Part shown: one piece after another, positions 36,053 through 46,220 of the stretch
Numbering within the stretch: position 1 is the stretch's first letter
Layout: each line of letters begins with the position of its first letter
Origin: an uncultured Methanobrevibacter sp.
Lineage (GTDB): Archaea > Methanobacteriota > Methanobacteria > Methanobacteriales > Methanobacteriaceae
Length of the DNA stretch: 64,000 bases
Direction of reading: 5' to 3'
NCBI GenBank assembly: GCA_902789505.1
Contig: CADAOO010000001.1
Span: 1 to 64,000, forward strand
Program-made: the position numbers and the translations under genes
Notes under the pieces: model-generated
What the model saw: the letters and a program-made list of their open reading frames with translations, nothing else
What the model was told of the DNA's origin: nothing
Databases searched by the model: none

Positions 36053-36406
36053 TCAACTGTTTGAATCTGTTTCACTTACAATGCCACCATTAGGACTTAT
36101 TAAGACTAATTTAACATAGTAATCATCATTGTCAATTACATGAAAATTAAAGTATCCTGTCCCTGATGAACCTAATGTTCCAGGATAGTCTTCAACAAAA
36201 TTAATTGAAATTACTTCTACACCATGGGATTCCGGACTAATTTCCCAATGGTAACCTGTACCTGCATTATACGGCACGGCCATTGTGAAACTATAATATG
36301 CTTCTGTATCATTAATGTTTGCATTAACATCCTGTGCAGAAATAGAATTTATTCCCGCCATTAATGCCAGAACTAATAATGAAACAAATATTATATTAAT
36401 CTCCAT
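36053..36406 (-). CDS. Secreted chagasin-like (I42) cysteine-protease inhibitor domain
   Basis: The protein has 117 residues. Residues 1-24 are a signal peptide (MEINIIFVSLLVLALMAGINSISA). The rest resembles the I42 chagasin fold: VPYNAGTGYHWEISPESHGVEV corresponds to the NPTTGYxW loop, and LGSSGTGYFNFHVI to the GxGG loop. The third (RPW) loop is not evident and the domain is rather short, so inhibition is uncertain. An AGGAGGTTT ribosome site precedes the ATG. Possible roles are inhibition of host or bacterial C1 proteases or binding at the surface. Confidence 0.7.
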   Translation of the reverse strand: MEINIIFVSLLVLALMAGINSISAQDVNANINDTEAYYSFTMAVPYNAGTGYHWEISPESHGVEVISINFVEDYPGTLGSSGTGYFNFHVIDNDDYYVKLVLISPNGGIVSETDSNS

Positions 36407-36652
36407 ATTTAAACCTCCATAACATAATATTTACAAATTTCCTGTAATAATTAATAAATTAAAATATCTATAAATAGTTTTTCGCAAGTAATCACTTACA
36501 AACATCCTTTATTCGAAATTAACCGGATAAAATGTGTATTTTACCTTAAATGCAGAAATTTCAATGAAAAAAAATAAATTATAATGAACTATAAATGAAT
36601 TGGGTGATGACCATTTAGCCATTTGATTTTTGAGTACGGATTTTCCAAATAG

Positions 36653-37555
36653 CTACTTCAATTTTGCCATCAAACCGGATTTGCGTGCATAATGGAACAT
36701 GTACAACTGCACATATCCTGCATATTCACCAAATTCTTCCATTCCAAAATCACGAACTTTAGCCACACTTATATCTTTACCGTCGAAGTACAGATAGGAA
36801 ACTATTCTTTTTATCCACACATCAGATGGAAAAGCCTCTTTGAAGTTGAATCCATAAAGCAAAATGCAATCCGCCACTTTCGGACCGACACCAGGAACCT
36901 TTAATATTGTTTCAAACGCCTCATCATAGCCCATTGATGAAATTTCCGAAAGGTCCGTTTCATCTGTAAACAGCTCACTTGCCGATCTCATGTATGGTGC
37001 TCTATATCCTACACCGCAACTTTTAAGATTATTATTGCAATCGCAAATATCTTGAATATTCGATGAATTAAATTCCTCTTCTTCATCCAAGTATATTTTT
37101 GCCAGGTCTCTGCTTTGAGGAAATGTATAGTAATCATCGTACCTCATTCCCCAATTCTTTTTAATCTGGGAAATTGATTTGGTCCACCTTTTAATGGAAT
37201 TGTTTGCAGAACAGATTGATGAAATCACACACTCAAAAGAATCAGGTGCCAAAAACAGTCTCATGCCCTCGCAAAATTTGGACATATCTTTAAGCTCTTC
37301 ATGATTATTTAAGTACTTATAAAATTTATCCAGATTAAAATCCAAATCAAAAATGTATTTTAACTTAGAAACTGCTTTCTTATCATCCAAATTAAAATCC
37401 AGATAAATGTCGGACTGTCTGACTTTAAAAATAAAAGGTTCATTGTCAAGTAAAACAACATTTGAGAAAGTACCATCCGTTTCCATCCACGGAGGTTGTG
37501 AAGTCTGGCCCGAATTGATTGTCAAATCCAAATTGATTGGGGACTTTATTATCAT
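36653..37555 (-). CDS. ogg: 8-oxoguanine DNA glycosylase/AP lyase (OGG1-like HhH-GPD)
   Basis: The 300-residue protein removes oxidised guanine from DNA. An OGG_N-like N-terminal domain (about 1-110) precedes the helix-hairpin-helix [19 protein letters not shown] at about 222-240 and the catalytic Asp in [11 protein letters not shown] at about 247-257. The catalytic Lys lies in the HhH (GPKVAD). It overlaps the end of hisF by 4 nt (ATGA), so it is translated from the hisF transcript. Confidence 0.9.
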   Translation of the reverse strand: MIIKSPINLDLTINSGQTSQPPWMETDGTFSNVVLLDNEPFIFKVRQSDIYLDFNLDDKKAVSKLKYIFDLDFNLDKFYKYLNNHEELKDMSKFCEGMRLFLAPDSFECVISSICSANNSIKRWTKSISQIKKNWGMRYDDYYTFPQSRDLAKIYLDEEEEFNSSNIQDICDCNNNLKSCGVGYRAPYMRSASELFTDETDLSEISSMGYDEAFETILKVPGVGPKVADCILLYGFNFKEAFPSDVWIKRIVSYLYFDGKDISVAKVRDFGMEEFGEYAGYVQLYMFHYARKSGLMAKLK

Positions 37556-38376
37556 AAGCGAACAGCCACATTATTTTTTTGCAGGTACTCCTTGACTGTG
37601 CCAATGGAATACTGGTTAAAATGGAATATGCTCGCTGCAAGAGCTGCTGAAACATCGGTTTTTTCAAATACCTCTAAAATATGTTTTGGCTCACCCACTC
37701 CGCCGCTGGCGATAACCGGAATATCCACTGCATCATTGATTGTCTTATTTAGCTCAATATCATATCCGTTTTGAGTTCCATCACCATCCATACTGGTTAA
37801 AAGAATCTCGCCGGCACCCAAATCCTGGCATTTTACTGCCCACTGGATTGCATCAATTCCTGTAAATTCACGTCCGCCGTAAATACTTGTATCAAACCAG
37901 CAGTACCCCCTTTCGGTTTCTATGACAACCTTGTCTTTTGCATCGTCAGGATGGTCAACATATCTTCTTTTGGCATCAATTCCAATTACAACAGCCTGTG
38001 AGCCTACAACCTTTGAAGCGTCAGTCAAAAGCTGGGGGTTTTTAATGGCTGCCGTGTTAGTGGAACACTTGTCAGCACCTGCCTTAAGCATCTTAATATA
38101 ATCGTCAACTTTTCTTATTCCCCCGCCAACGCAGATGGGCATGAAAACATTTTCTGTCAATCTGTCTATTACATCCGCCATGGTCGCCCTTCTTTCATGG
38201 GAAGCGGTGATGTCAAGAACTACAACCTCATCGGCCCCCTCTTCATAGTAACGTGTTGCCAAATCCACAGGGTTTCCGGCGTATTTGATTTCCTTGAATT
38301 CTACGCCTTTAACAACTCTGCCTTCAGGAACCTGCAAATCACAATCTAGACACGGAATAATTCTTTTAGTTAACAT
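37552..38376 (-). CDS. hisF: Imidazole glycerol phosphate synthase subunit HisF
   Basis: HisF is the cyclase subunit in histidine biosynthesis, a (beta/alpha)8 barrel. The N-terminal [13 protein letters not shown] holds the catalytic Asp, and VIGIDAKRR the second one. [25 protein letters not shown] and AALAASIFH complete the phosphate sites. Start ATG 38376 is preferred to TTG 38385. An insert, [20 protein letters not shown], makes it slightly longer than bacterial HisF, as in other Methanobacteriales. Confidence 0.96.
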   Translation of the reverse strand: MLTKRIIPCLDCDLQVPEGRVVKGVEFKEIKYAGNPVDLATRYYEEGADEVVVLDITASHERRATMADVIDRLTENVFMPICVGGGIRKVDDYIKMLKAGADKCSTNTAAIKNPQLLTDASKVVGSQAVVIGIDAKRRYVDHPDDAKDKVVIETERGYCWFDTSIYGGREFTGIDAIQWAVKCQDLGAGEILLTSMDGDGTQNGYDIELNKTINDAVDIPVIASGGVGEPKHILEVFEKTDVSAALAASIFHFNQYSIGTVKEYLQKNNVAVRL

Positions 38377-38401
38377 AGTATCCAAAATAAAAAAAAGTAG
38401 T

Positions 38402-38420
38402 ATTGTTTTTAAAAAACAAT
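38402..38420. terminator. A/T palindrome between sec61beta and hisF
   Basis: ATTGTTTTT (38402-38410) is complementary to AAAAACAAT (38412-38420). It lies just past the Sec61beta stop on the minus strand and may be a weak terminator before hisF. Confidence 0.35.
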
Positions 38421-38424
38421 AATT

Positions 38425-38586
38425 TTATACGGAATATCTTAAAACGAAACAAAATATTGCTAAAATGACAGTAGCAACTAAAACATGCTCAGGAGAAAGT
38501 TTTGGACCAACACTTTCTTCATCAAAATATCTTACTAATCCAGCACCTGTCTGAGGCATGGAAATTTTATTATCTTTTTTTGCCAT
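38425..38586 (-). CDS. secG: Preprotein translocase Sec61-beta subunit (53 aa)
   Basis: This short gene encodes MAKKDNKISMPQTGAGLVRY followed by FDEESVGPKLSPEHVLVATV and a C-terminal ILAIFCFVLRYSV helix. This is the archaeal Sec61beta pattern (basic tail, SGAGLVRYF(D/E)E..GPK..P, single membrane anchor). It joins SecY and SecE in the translocon. The ATG at 38586 follows the strong ribosome site GAGGAGATTATT. It lies in the ffh-pus10-moaC-hisF gene string, fitting with SRP54 in protein export. Confidence 0.92.
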   Translation of the reverse strand: MAKKDNKISMPQTGAGLVRYFDEESVGPKLSPEHVLVATVILAIFCFVLRYSV

Positions 38587-38653
38587 AATAATCTCCTCAA
38601 ATTAATTACAAAAAATAACTGTATATAAGTATTATACTCATAGTATATATAGT

Positions 38654-39121
38654 TTAAATTTTCTCCTTTTTAATGACTTGAATATCGCTTATTCTTGTAT
38701 CCGGGTATTGTCCATCATCATCTTTTTCAACAGCTTTGACCATATCCCATACTGTAAGCAATGCCACACTAACGCCTGTGATAGCTTCCATTTCAACTCC
38801 AGTTTTTCCTAAAGTATTGACAGCGCAAGTAGCGATAATTTCTGTATCTTTAACTTCAAAATCCAGTTCTATTCCAGTTAATGCCAAAGGATGGCAAAGT
38901 GGAATTATTGAAGAAGTGTTTTTAACGGCCTGAATTCCTGCTATCTGAGCAGTTGTTAAAACGTTTCCCTTTTTAATTTCTTCATTCTGAATTAATTTAA
39001 TGGTATTTTTATCCAGACATATCTTTCCACTGGCAATAGCCCTTCTTTTTTGATCTGGTTTTCCACCAACTTCCACCATGTGCACTCCACTGTCGGTTAA
39101 ATGTGTAAACTCATCTGCCAT
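38654..39121 (-). CDS. moaC: Cyclic pyranopterin monophosphate synthase MoaC
   Basis: MoaC makes cPMP in molybdopterin (Mo/W cofactor) biosynthesis, which formate dehydrogenase and formylmethanofuran dehydrogenase need. Motifs are VEVGGKPDQKRRAIASG, IIPLCHPLALTGI with the essential His, and KTGVEMEAITGVSVALLTVWDMVKA with the catalytic Lys/Asp region. The 155-residue length is standard. It begins 5 nt after pus10. Confidence 0.96.
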   Translation of the reverse strand: MADEFTHLTDSGVHMVEVGGKPDQKRRAIASGKICLDKNTIKLIQNEEIKKGNVLTTAQIAGIQAVKNTSSIIPLCHPLALTGIELDFEVKDTEIIATCAVNTLGKTGVEMEAITGVSVALLTVWDMVKAVEKDDDGQYPDTRISDIQVIKKEKI

Positions 39122-39126
39122 AATAT

Positions 39127-40335
39127 CTACTTCTCACTCACTTCTATTACATCCAATTGCTCACAAATAGCTTTTATACCTAAGATATCACTTATATTAG
39201 GTTGACTTCTCCCATCGTCCCCTGAAATTAATTCCTTAATATACAAACCGCCTTCAGTTTTGATGCGCATATTAAATGATGTATCATCGATTATTTCATA
39301 TGATAAATCAAGAACATGCTTAACGCGAACCTTATCGGCACGCCTTCTCAGGACTCTTAGGGGAGTTTGCTGATGGATTTCATCCAATTCAGTAATTTCA
39401 TCCAATTTATCTTTGTCAAATGCCCCATCACATTTGACCAAAGCGTTATAAACTTTATAAGTATCAGGAGAGGATTGTTTGATTTCCGCCTTTCTTTTTC
39501 TTTCACAAACATGCAAATCATGATATGAAGTTTTGCCTTCATTTATCCTATTGATTTCATCCTCCAAAGCAGGCAAGTCCAATTTTCTAATTTTTGGTTC
39601 TTTTATTTCTAAAACAAACGGCCTGCCAGAACCCAACATCAGCACGTCGATGTCTTCACGGCCGGCACCATGGAACTTGGCTTCCCTTCCCTTAGTTAAC
39701 TTTAAAAAATGCTCTGAAATTAACTCTTCAACAGATTCTGGGTATTGCTTTCCGGTATAATTGCATTCCTCACAGCCCCTTCCCTTACATTTGCTGCATG
39801 GCCATTTGGTCTGGGGGATTCCGCGTTTCCATTTATTGTATCTTCCTTCAACATATAAAGGATTGATTTGAATTCTGACTTTAGGCTCGCCAATCAAATC
39901 TACGTTAAAAACAATATCCTGGCTTTCAAATTCAGCTTCCTTATCATAAATCTCCCAAATTCCAAGGCCGATTAATCTGTTAACTTCCTTTTTTATGGTT
40001 TCAACACCTAAATTAAATTTTGAAGATAATTCCTCATCCCTTATTTGGATATCCTTGCTGATTTTTGAACCTACCAGAAATGTGTCAAATTCAACTTCAA
40101 GCTCATTAATCTTGTCATCTATCTTTTTATAAAGACCCTCATCAAGCTTGTCAAAGAGATTATCGCAGACTACACATTCACTGCCGGTTAAATCGATGCC
40201 TAACTCTTCAGATACCTTTTCTGCACGTTCAATATTATTTGAACCTTCAATTGATTTAGATAGCTTACGGCCGAGACAATTTTTACAGATTTTTCCGCCA
40301 CATTCATCCAAAATTTGTTTAGCTAATTCCAACAT
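39127..40335 (-). CDS. pus10: tRNA pseudouridine synthase Pus10
   Basis: Archaeal Pus10 forms pseudouridine 54/55 in tRNA. The N-terminal zinc knuckle (CGGKICKNCLGRKLS and CVVC) and THUMP-like part are followed by the catalytic domain with GAGREDIDVLMLGSGRPFVLEI (catalytic Asp in ReDxD), and a second knuckle CSKCKGRGCEECNYTGKQYPESVEELI. The 402-residue length fits. It starts 1 nt after the ffh stop. Confidence 0.95.
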   Translation of the reverse strand: MLELAKQILDECGGKICKNCLGRKLSKSIEGSNNIERAEKVSEELGIDLTGSECVVCDNLFDKLDEGLYKKIDDKINELEVEFDTFLVGSKISKDIQIRDEELSSKFNLGVETIKKEVNRLIGLGIWEIYDKEAEFESQDIVFNVDLIGEPKVRIQINPLYVEGRYNKWKRGIPQTKWPCSKCKGRGCEECNYTGKQYPESVEELISEHFLKLTKGREAKFHGAGREDIDVLMLGSGRPFVLEIKEPKIRKLDLPALEDEINRINEGKTSYHDLHVCERKRKAEIKQSSPDTYKVYNALVKCDGAFDKDKLDEITELDEIHQQTPLRVLRRRADKVRVKHVLDLSYEIIDDTSFNMRIKTEGGLYIKELISGDDGRSQPNISDILGIKAICEQLDVIEVSEK

Positions 40336-40336
40336 G

Positions 40337-41686
40337 TTATCTATTCATAAATTGTCCCATCATACGATTCATGGCTCCGCCACCTAAACGACCGCCACGT
40401 TTTCCAATTCCTTTCATGGTCTTTTTAGTGTTGTTATAATATTTTAAAAGATCTTTCACTTCAGTTTCATCAACACCAGATCCCCTTGCAATCCTTTGAA
40501 TACGTGACTGCTTGATGATTTTAGGATTCAGCATTTCCTCTTCAGTCATGGAGGACATCATGATTTTATAAGAGTCAATCTTATCTTCAGTCATTTTGGA
40601 TGCTTCCTTTGAAATCTTGTTTCCCATGCCGGGAATCATATTCAATACCTGCTGCATCGGTCCCATCTTATTCATCATTTCAAACTGGTTTTTCATATCC
40701 ATCAGTGTGAATTTACCTGTCAGCATGTTGTTCATGGTCTTTTCGGCAACGTCCTCATCGATGTTTTCCTCTGCCTTTTCTATAAGGGACTTGATGTCAC
40801 CCATACCTAACAGTCTTGAAATGAATCTTTCAGGGTCAAACAGCTCAAAGTCATCGACACGCTCACCGGTACCGATAAACTTGATTGGAGCTCCTGTTTC
40901 AGCAACAGCTGACAAAGCTCCCCCACCTTTGGCAGAACCGTCCAGCTTTGTAATAATGATTGAACCGATGTCAGTTGCCTGTGAGAACGCTCTTGCCTGT
41001 TCACCCGCCTGCTGACCAATTGTTCCGTCAATGACCAGAATGGCTTCAGTCGGTTCGATAATATTGTCCAATTCATCCATTTCAGCAATCAAATCCTCTT
41101 CGTTTTTATGCCTTCCTGCAGTATCGAAAATAATAACCTTTCTGTTTTTAAATTCCTGCAAACCTTTTTGGGCCAAATCAAGAGCATCCTTGTTGTTTGG
41201 ATCTCCATACAAAGGAACATCCATTTCTTCTGTAAGCTGCCTTAACTGTTCATATGCCGCAGGCCTCCATGTGTCTGTACAAACAACAGCAGGATTGAAA
41301 CCTTTTTTTTGCAGGTATCTGCATAGCTTACCTATGGTGGTTGTCTTACCACTACCCTGCAGACCTAAAAATAGGATTTTATACGGCTTTACGTTAATAT
41401 CCAATCCGGCGGCTTCACTTCCTAAAAGGTTTACCATCTCTTCATAGATGATTGTTATAACGTGTTCTCTTGGAGTGATACCCTTTGGAGGTTCCTCTTC
41501 AAGAGCCCTGCTTTCAATTTTCTTTGATAACTCTAGAACTAATTTAATATTAACGTCAGATTGAATTAAAGCACGTTGTATGTCTTTTACAACTTCTTTT
41601 ATTGTCTTTTTATCAATAACAGACATTCCTACTAATTTTTTCATTGTATTAGTAAGGTTTTCTCCTAAACTTCCGAGCATTGCCAT
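40337..41686 (-). CDS. ffh: Signal recognition particle protein SRP54
   Basis: This GTPase targets nascent membrane proteins to the translocon. The N-domain is followed by the G-domain motifs [14 protein letters not shown] (P-loop), [17 protein letters not shown] and [13 protein letters not shown], then the methionine-rich M-domain ([21 protein letters not shown]) that binds 7S RNA and signal peptides. ATG 41686 with GTGATTACA upstream is the best start; ATG 41680 and GTG 41695 are alternatives. It heads the ffh-pus10-moaC string. Confidence 0.97.
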   Translation of the reverse strand: MAMLGSLGENLTNTMKKLVGMSVIDKKTIKEVVKDIQRALIQSDVNIKLVLELSKKIESRALEEEPPKGITPREHVITIIYEEMVNLLGSEAAGLDINVKPYKILFLGLQGSGKTTTIGKLCRYLQKKGFNPAVVCTDTWRPAAYEQLRQLTEEMDVPLYGDPNNKDALDLAQKGLQEFKNRKVIIFDTAGRHKNEEDLIAEMDELDNIIEPTEAILVIDGTIGQQAGEQARAFSQATDIGSIIITKLDGSAKGGGALSAVAETGAPIKFIGTGERVDDFELFDPERFISRLLGMGDIKSLIEKAEENIDEDVAEKTMNNMLTGKFTLMDMKNQFEMMNKMGPMQQVLNMIPGMGNKISKEASKMTEDKIDSYKIMMSSMTEEEMLNPKIIKQSRIQRIARGSGVDETEVKDLLKYYNNTKKTMKGIGKRGGRLGGGAMNRMMGQFMNR

Positions 41687-41783
41687 TGTAATCACATCGA
41701 TATAAGTATGTAAGAAAAATTATTTAATTATTATATTATATAATTATATTCAATTAAATGTTTAATAATTTTTGTGTGAGACA

Positions 41784-42353
41784 ATGTTAGAAGAAGTAAA
41801 AAAATCATTAGAAGCATCCCCTATTGTAAAAAAGGGAGATTATAATTATTTTGTAAATCCAATCAGTGACGGCGTTCCTGCAATGGACCCTAAAATGCTA
41901 CGTGAACTCTCATTAATAGTTCATAAACATGCTGACTTGAATGTTGACAAAATCGTTGCCGTTGAAGCGATGGGAATACATCTGGCTACCGCATTATCCC
42001 TTGCAACTGACATTCCTTTTGTAGTAATCCGTAAAAGACAGTATGGACTTGAAGGAGAAAAGGAAGTCTATCAGAAAACCGGTTACGGATCATCCAACCT
42101 TTATGTTAATGATTTGCATCCCGGCGAAAAGATATTGCTCATTGATGATGTTGTAAGTACAGGCGGAACCATGATAGCTTTACTTAAAACCCTGAAGGAC
42201 ATGGGTTTGGAGATAAAATCTGCAGTGGCAATTATTGAAAAGGGCGAAGGAAAAGAAATTGTTGAAAAGGAAACCGGCTTTAAACTGTTGACAATTGTGA
42301 AATTGGATGTTGTTGACGGCAAAGTAGTAATTGAAAAAACAATCGAAGATTAA
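41784..42353 (+). CDS. hpt: Hypoxanthine/guanine-type phosphoribosyltransferase
   Basis: This is a type I phosphoribosyltransferase of 189 residues. The PRPP-binding motif [18 protein letters not shown] lies near residues 115-132. [27 protein letters not shown] is typical of the archaeal Hpt branch. It salvages purine bases. The start is ATG 41784, with GTGTGAGACA upstream. It is 1 nt from dph2, so co-transcribed, and divergent from ffh. Confidence 0.92.
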   Translation: MLEEVKKSLEASPIVKKGDYNYFVNPISDGVPAMDPKMLRELSLIVHKHADLNVDKIVAVEAMGIHLATALSLATDIPFVVIRKRQYGLEGEKEVYQKTGYGSSNLYVNDLHPGEKILLIDDVVSTGGTMIALLKTLKDMGLEIKSAVAIIEKGEGKEIVEKETGFKLLTIVKLDVVDGKVVIEKTIED

Positions 42354-42354
42354 A

Positions 42355-43359
42355 ATGTCAATGTATAATATGGATTTGGATAAGGTAATCGGTAAAATCA
42401 ACTCCAAAAATGTAGAAACAGTAGGACTTCAATTTCCGGAAGGTTTAAAAATGCAGGCGGTTAAAATTGCCCGCTTGATTGAAAAAGAAACCGAAGCCAC
42501 TGTTATAATTTCCGGAGACCCATGTTTTGGAGCCTGTGATGTAAGCGATTATAAGATGAAAGGTTCAGTTGATTTAATCGTTCATTACGGACACACCCCT
42601 CTTCCTTTAAGATACGAGATCCCAACAATTTTTATTGAAGCGTTTGCAAATATAGACATCAAAAAAAATTTGGGCAAATGTCTCGAAGAGATAAAAGATT
42701 ATTCGAGAATAGGATTGGTGACCACCACACAGCACCTGCATCTTTTAAATGAAATTAAGGACTATCTGGAAGACAACGGGAAGGAAGTGATACTCGGCTC
42801 ATCAAAATCCACCCGGAAAGGACAGGTGCTCGGATGCAATTTCTCATCCATTAAGGACCTGGATGTGGAGATATTTTTATTTGTAGGCAGCGGAAATTTC
42901 CATCCTTTGGGAATTAACTTATTTTCAAACACCCCCGTTCTGGCATTGGACCCTTACAATAATGAACTTCGCAGAATGGACGAATATGCTGACAGAATTT
43001 TAAGAATAAGATTTGCAAGAATTACTAAAGCAAAAAGTGCAACAAAATGGGGAATTCTGGTATCTTCCAAAGAAGGGCAATACAGAATGAAGCTTGCAAA
43101 AGAAACCAAAAAAACCCTTGAAGAAAATGGAATGGAAGCATATATAATCCTGGTTGATAATGTTAATCCTGACGTGCTGCTGCCTTACTTGGAATTGGAA
43201 GCATTTGTTGTAAGTGCATGTCCAAGAATTGCAATCGATGATTCACAAATGTATAAAAAACCATTGCTGACACCACAAGAACTGGAAATTGTTTTAAACA
43301 AACGAGAATGGGAAAATTATCAATTAGACGAAATATTATTCCATGAACGATACCAATAG
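42355..43359 (+). CDS. dph2: 2-(3-amino-3-carboxypropyl)histidine synthase Dph2
   Basis: Dph2 performs the first step of diphthamide formation on elongation factor 2 with an unusual radical SAM [4Fe-4S] cluster. Its three ligand cysteines are spread over the sequence: GDPCFGACD (about 53-61), LGCNFSS (about 162-168) and [10 protein letters not shown] (about 287-296). All three regions are present. The start chosen is ATG 42355 right after the hpt stop; ATG 42361 and 42370 are possible. Confidence 0.95.
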   Translation: MSMYNMDLDKVIGKINSKNVETVGLQFPEGLKMQAVKIARLIEKETEATVIISGDPCFGACDVSDYKMKGSVDLIVHYGHTPLPLRYEIPTIFIEAFANIDIKKNLGKCLEEIKDYSRIGLVTTTQHLHLLNEIKDYLEDNGKEVILGSSKSTRKGQVLGCNFSSIKDLDVEIFLFVGSGNFHPLGINLFSNTPVLALDPYNNELRRMDEYADRILRIRFARITKAKSATKWGILVSSKEGQYRMKLAKETKKTLEENGMEAYIILVDNVNPDVLLPYLELEAFVVSACPRIAIDDSQMYKKPLLTPQELEIVLNKREWENYQLDEILFHERYQ

Positions 43360-43417
43360 TTTAAATAGTAATATCAATAAAATTATTATATTAAATCTTT
43401 ATTTTGGTGATTTTAAT

Positions 43418-43987
43418 ATGAATATAGAAAATGAACAAATAGTAATGCCTGGAGATAAACTAGGAATTGTAGAGCAATATCTTCCGGGAGAAGGTACTTA
43501 TGATGATAATGGAGATATTAAATCATCAGTACTGGGTAATGTTAAAATTAATCAAAAAAATAAGGTCATATCCGTTGAATCAGATGCAAAACCGGCTCTT
43601 TTAAAAGTTGGGGATGTTGTCTATGGACAGATAACTGATATAAAACCGCAAAGAGCTAACGTGAATATAGAATGTATAAAAGACAATGCAAGACCTTTAG
43701 CATTACCATATATGGGCGCTATCCACATATCACAAGCAAAAAAAGATTACTTAGAAAAATTATCCGATGCTTTTAGAATAGGAGACATTGTTCAGGCCAA
43801 AGTAGTTAAAATTACTGGCGACAATGTTGATTTGGGTACCGTAGACAGTGATTGTGGAGTCCTAAAAGCCATGTGTACACGTTGCAGAGATTACATGCAC
43901 ACAACCAAAAAGGAAAATGAACTTCAATGTAATACATGTAACAAGAAAGAAAGAAGAAAAGTTTCTAAAAACTATATTAACGATTAA
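43418..43987 (+). CDS. Exosome RNA-binding subunit Csl4
   Basis: The 189-residue cap subunit of the archaeal RNA exosome. The N-terminal domain (VMPGDKLGIVEQYLPGEGTYDD) and S1 domain (KVGDVVYGQITDIKPQRANVNIEC) are followed by a zinc ribbon CTRCRDYMHT...LQCNTCNKKERRK. The GGTGATTTTAAT ribosome site puts the start at 43418, not at upstream codons. It is followed 14 nt later by rpoL. Confidence 0.95.
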   Translation: MNIENEQIVMPGDKLGIVEQYLPGEGTYDDNGDIKSSVLGNVKINQKNKVISVESDAKPALLKVGDVVYGQITDIKPQRANVNIECIKDNARPLALPYMGAIHISQAKKDYLEKLSDAFRIGDIVQAKVVKITGDNVDLGTVDSDCGVLKAMCTRCRDYMHTTKKENELQCNTCNKKERRKVSKNYIND

Positions 43988-44001
43988 ATAAGGTTGATAC
44001 A

Positions 44002-44283
44002 ATGGATGAAAATTTTAAAATTATAGAAGAAAAAACATTAGAATTAACATTTCAAGTGGAAGATGAAAGTCACGGTGTTTTTAATGCACTCAGACACATT
44101 TTAATGCAAAATCCTGATGTTGAATACGCTGTTTACAATATCGATCACCCTCTTACTGGAAAACCAGAAATGACAATTAAAACTAAAAGAGGAAAAAGGC
44201 CAAGAATAGCCTTGAAACAAGCAGCTGAAGAGCTTCAAAAAGAAAGTTCTGAATTTAAAAAACTTGTTGATGAAGCTTTATAG
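44002..44283 (+). CDS. rpoL: DNA-directed RNA polymerase subunit L
   Basis: The 93-residue RpoL (Rpb11/AC19 type) pairs with RpoD in polymerase assembly. Signature LELTFQVEDESHGVFNALRHILMQNPDVEYAVYNIDHPLTGKPEMTI is complete. It has a GGTTGATACA ribosome site and is part of the csl4-rpoL-nudix cluster. Confidence 0.96.
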   Translation: MDENFKIIEEKTLELTFQVEDESHGVFNALRHILMQNPDVEYAVYNIDHPLTGKPEMTIKTKRGKRPRIALKQAAEELQKESSEFKKLVDEAL

Positions 44284-44310
44284 CTTCCCCATTATTTTTA
44301 TAGTGATTTG

Positions 44311-44733
44311 ATGGTCAAATATAAAATTCCTTCAATAACTACTGATATCTTTATTTTTGATGAAAATCTTAATTTTATTTTAATTAAAAGAAAAAACGAT
44401 CCTTATAAAGATTATTGGGCGTTGCCTGGAGGATTCGTAGAGTACGGTGAAAGTGTTGAAACAGCAGCCGTAAGAGAGGCAAAAGAGGAAACCAGCATAG
44501 ATGTTGAACTAAAAGACTTGGTTAATGTCTACTCTGAACCAGACAGAGACCCAAGAGGACACACCATTACAATAGCTTATACCGCTAAGGGCAATATGAA
44601 TAATATGAAAGCTGATAGCGATGCAAAAGAAATTGGAGTGTTTTCACAGGAAAAATTAAAAGAAATCAAAATTGCCTTTGACCATGAAAAAATAATAAAA
44701 GAATGTTTAAATAGAGCCAAAAGTAGTTTTTAA
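44311..44733 (+). CDS. NUDIX hydrolase, ADP-ribose pyrophosphatase-like
   Basis: The 140-residue protein has a complete Nudix box GGFVEYGESVETAAVREAKEETSI (about 38-61). The downstream VYSEPDRDPRGHTITIAY segment with a proline-containing loop resembles ADP-ribose pyrophosphatases. It probably recycles ADP-ribose or cleans up nucleotides. ATG 44311 follows GTGATTTG. Confidence 0.9.
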   Translation: MVKYKIPSITTDIFIFDENLNFILIKRKNDPYKDYWALPGGFVEYGESVETAAVREAKEETSIDVELKDLVNVYSEPDRDPRGHTITIAYTAKGNMNNMKADSDAKEIGVFSQEKLKEIKIAFDHEKIIKECLNRAKSSF

Positions 44734-44808
44734 GGTATATATTTAAATAATTTAAAAAAAATATTACTTCAATATAGGAGATTATTATCATTATTAAGGA
44801 GGAGTTAA

Positions 44809-45123
44809 ATGGAGTTTTGTCCAGAATGTGGAGCAATGATGCTTCCCAATAATGGAGAATTAAAATGCAATTCATGCGGTTATGTTAAAGGTTCATCAGA
44901 AGACAGTGAATCATACAAACTTTCCGGTACAATCGAAGAGCATGAAACTGTTACAAACCTTGGAGAGGTTGAAGATCTTCGTTCAACAATTAAAGAAACC
45001 TGTCCGGAATGTGGCCACGATGAAGCTTATTATGAATTAAAACAAACCCGTAGTGCTGATGAAGCACCTACCCGTATTTTTACATGTGCTAAATGTAAAC
45101 ATACCTGGAGAGCATATCACTGA
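44809..45123 (+). CDS. tfs: Transcription factor S (TFIIS/RPA12-like)
   Basis: TFS stimulates transcript cleavage by stalled RNA polymerase. The 104-residue protein has an N-terminal zinc ribbon (CPECG...CNSCG) and a C-terminal one (CPECG...CAKCKHTW). The QTRSADEAPTRIFTC hairpin contains the acidic DE pair that reaches into the active site. The strong ribosome site AAGGAGGAG precedes the ATG. Confidence 0.95.
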   Translation: MEFCPECGAMMLPNNGELKCNSCGYVKGSSEDSESYKLSGTIEEHETVTNLGEVEDLRSTIKETCPECGHDEAYYELKQTRSADEAPTRIFTCAKCKHTWRAYH

Positions 45124-45132
45124 GGTCTTTTT

Positions 45133-46119
45133 ATGAAAGATTCTAAAGAAAAAGAGCATAGAATTTCTAATCTCCAAGATATGATTAACAATGTCAAAGA
45201 AGAAGAAGATATTGAAGAAATTGAAGATATAGAAGAAGATATCGAATTGATTGATTATCTCAACGAAAATGATGAATCATATGAAGGATTAGAAATTGAT
45301 GATGAGTTTATCTATCATCCGGGAGATGATGATAATCCTGCTGTTAATTTAGAAGAAAATAATATTGATGAAAATTTCATTATCAAAACACCAAAAGAAT
45401 CTGAAAAAACAGAAGCCAGTGAAGAAATAGATTCCGAAGATTTAGGCGATGAAATCACTGGTGAAATTTCTGAAAACTTCGATAATATTATGCATGCTAA
45501 AATCGGCAGAACACCTATTATGGGAGTGGTAAGTACTATTTTAGGATTAGTATTCATTATCCTTGCGGCAATTACTTTCGAATCACGTAGCGAAAGAATT
45601 GTAGACAATGTTACTTCCGGCGAAACTACTTTCATATTTGTAATCTTATTAATTATTGGATTATTGTTACTCATTTACGGATTATACAAAGTAATAGGAT
45701 TGAAGAATCCACTGTTAAACATTAGTACCAGCATTGATTCCATTGAAAGTGAAGACAAAGAAAACACTGAAAAAATGGAACAGCCTGATGAAAATGTTAT
45801 TCCAAAAAGTAACATTCCTTTAGACAAAGAATCCTACAAAATAGGAGAATTTGATTTCGACGAAATAAAAAATAACCTTAAAAAACCAACTGCTTCTAAA
45901 CCTAAAACCGCACCAAAAATTGAAAAAATCGATGATATTCCGCCAGCTCTTGAAAAACCTAAAGAAAAACAAGAATTGACAACTGAAGAAATCGAAGAGA
46001 TAGAATATAAACAGGCTATTCTTGACAACGAATCCATCGATGACATTTTTGCTGAAGTTGAAGAAATCGAAGATATTCCTATAATTTCTGTTGATTCAAA
46101 AGAAAATAAAAAGGAATAA
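45133..46119 (+). CDS. Acidic membrane-anchored protein, function unknown
   Basis: The protein has 328 residues. The first about 120 are very acidic with EEDIEEIEDIEED-like repeats. Two membrane helices lie at about 129-150 and 168-191 (short hairpin), and a charged C-terminal tail follows with KPTASKPKTAPKIEK and EEIEEIEYKQAI. No family was recognised. It begins 9 nt after tfs, which suggests joint expression, but a functional link is not evident. Confidence 0.8.
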   Translation: MKDSKEKEHRISNLQDMINNVKEEEDIEEIEDIEEDIELIDYLNENDESYEGLEIDDEFIYHPGDDDNPAVNLEENNIDENFIIKTPKESEKTEASEEIDSEDLGDEITGEISENFDNIMHAKIGRTPIMGVVSTILGLVFIILAAITFESRSERIVDNVTSGETTFIFVILLIIGLLLLIYGLYKVIGLKNPLLNISTSIDSIESEDKENTEKMEQPDENVIPKSNIPLDKESYKIGEFDFDEIKNNLKKPTASKPKTAPKIEKIDDIPPALEKPKEKQELTTEEIEEIEYKQAILDNESIDDIFAEVEEIEDIPIISVDSKENKKE

Positions 46120-46145
46120 CCTTTTTATTATTTTATTTAAAATAA

Positions 46146-46219
46146 GGGCCTGTGGTCTAGTCTGGAATGACGCAGGACTTCGGATCCTGAGATCGGGGGT
46201 TCAAATCCCTCCAGGTCCG
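46146..46219 (+). tRNA. tRNA-Arg (anticodon TCG)
   Basis: Cloverleaf: acceptor GGGCCTG (46146-46152) with CAGGTCC (46212-46218) including one G-U; anticodon stem CAGGA/TCCTG around the loop CTTCGGA, giving anticodon TCG (arginine CGN); T arm GGGGG-TTCAAAT-CCCTC. The discriminator is G and no CCA is encoded. It ends 1 nt before the stop codon of the convergent helicase gene. Confidence 0.95.
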
Positions 46220-46220
46220 C

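Noticed and set aside
43343-43417. N-terminal extension of Csl4
   Set aside because: The GGTGATTTTAAT site and family alignment support ATG 43418; the extension overlaps the end of dph2.
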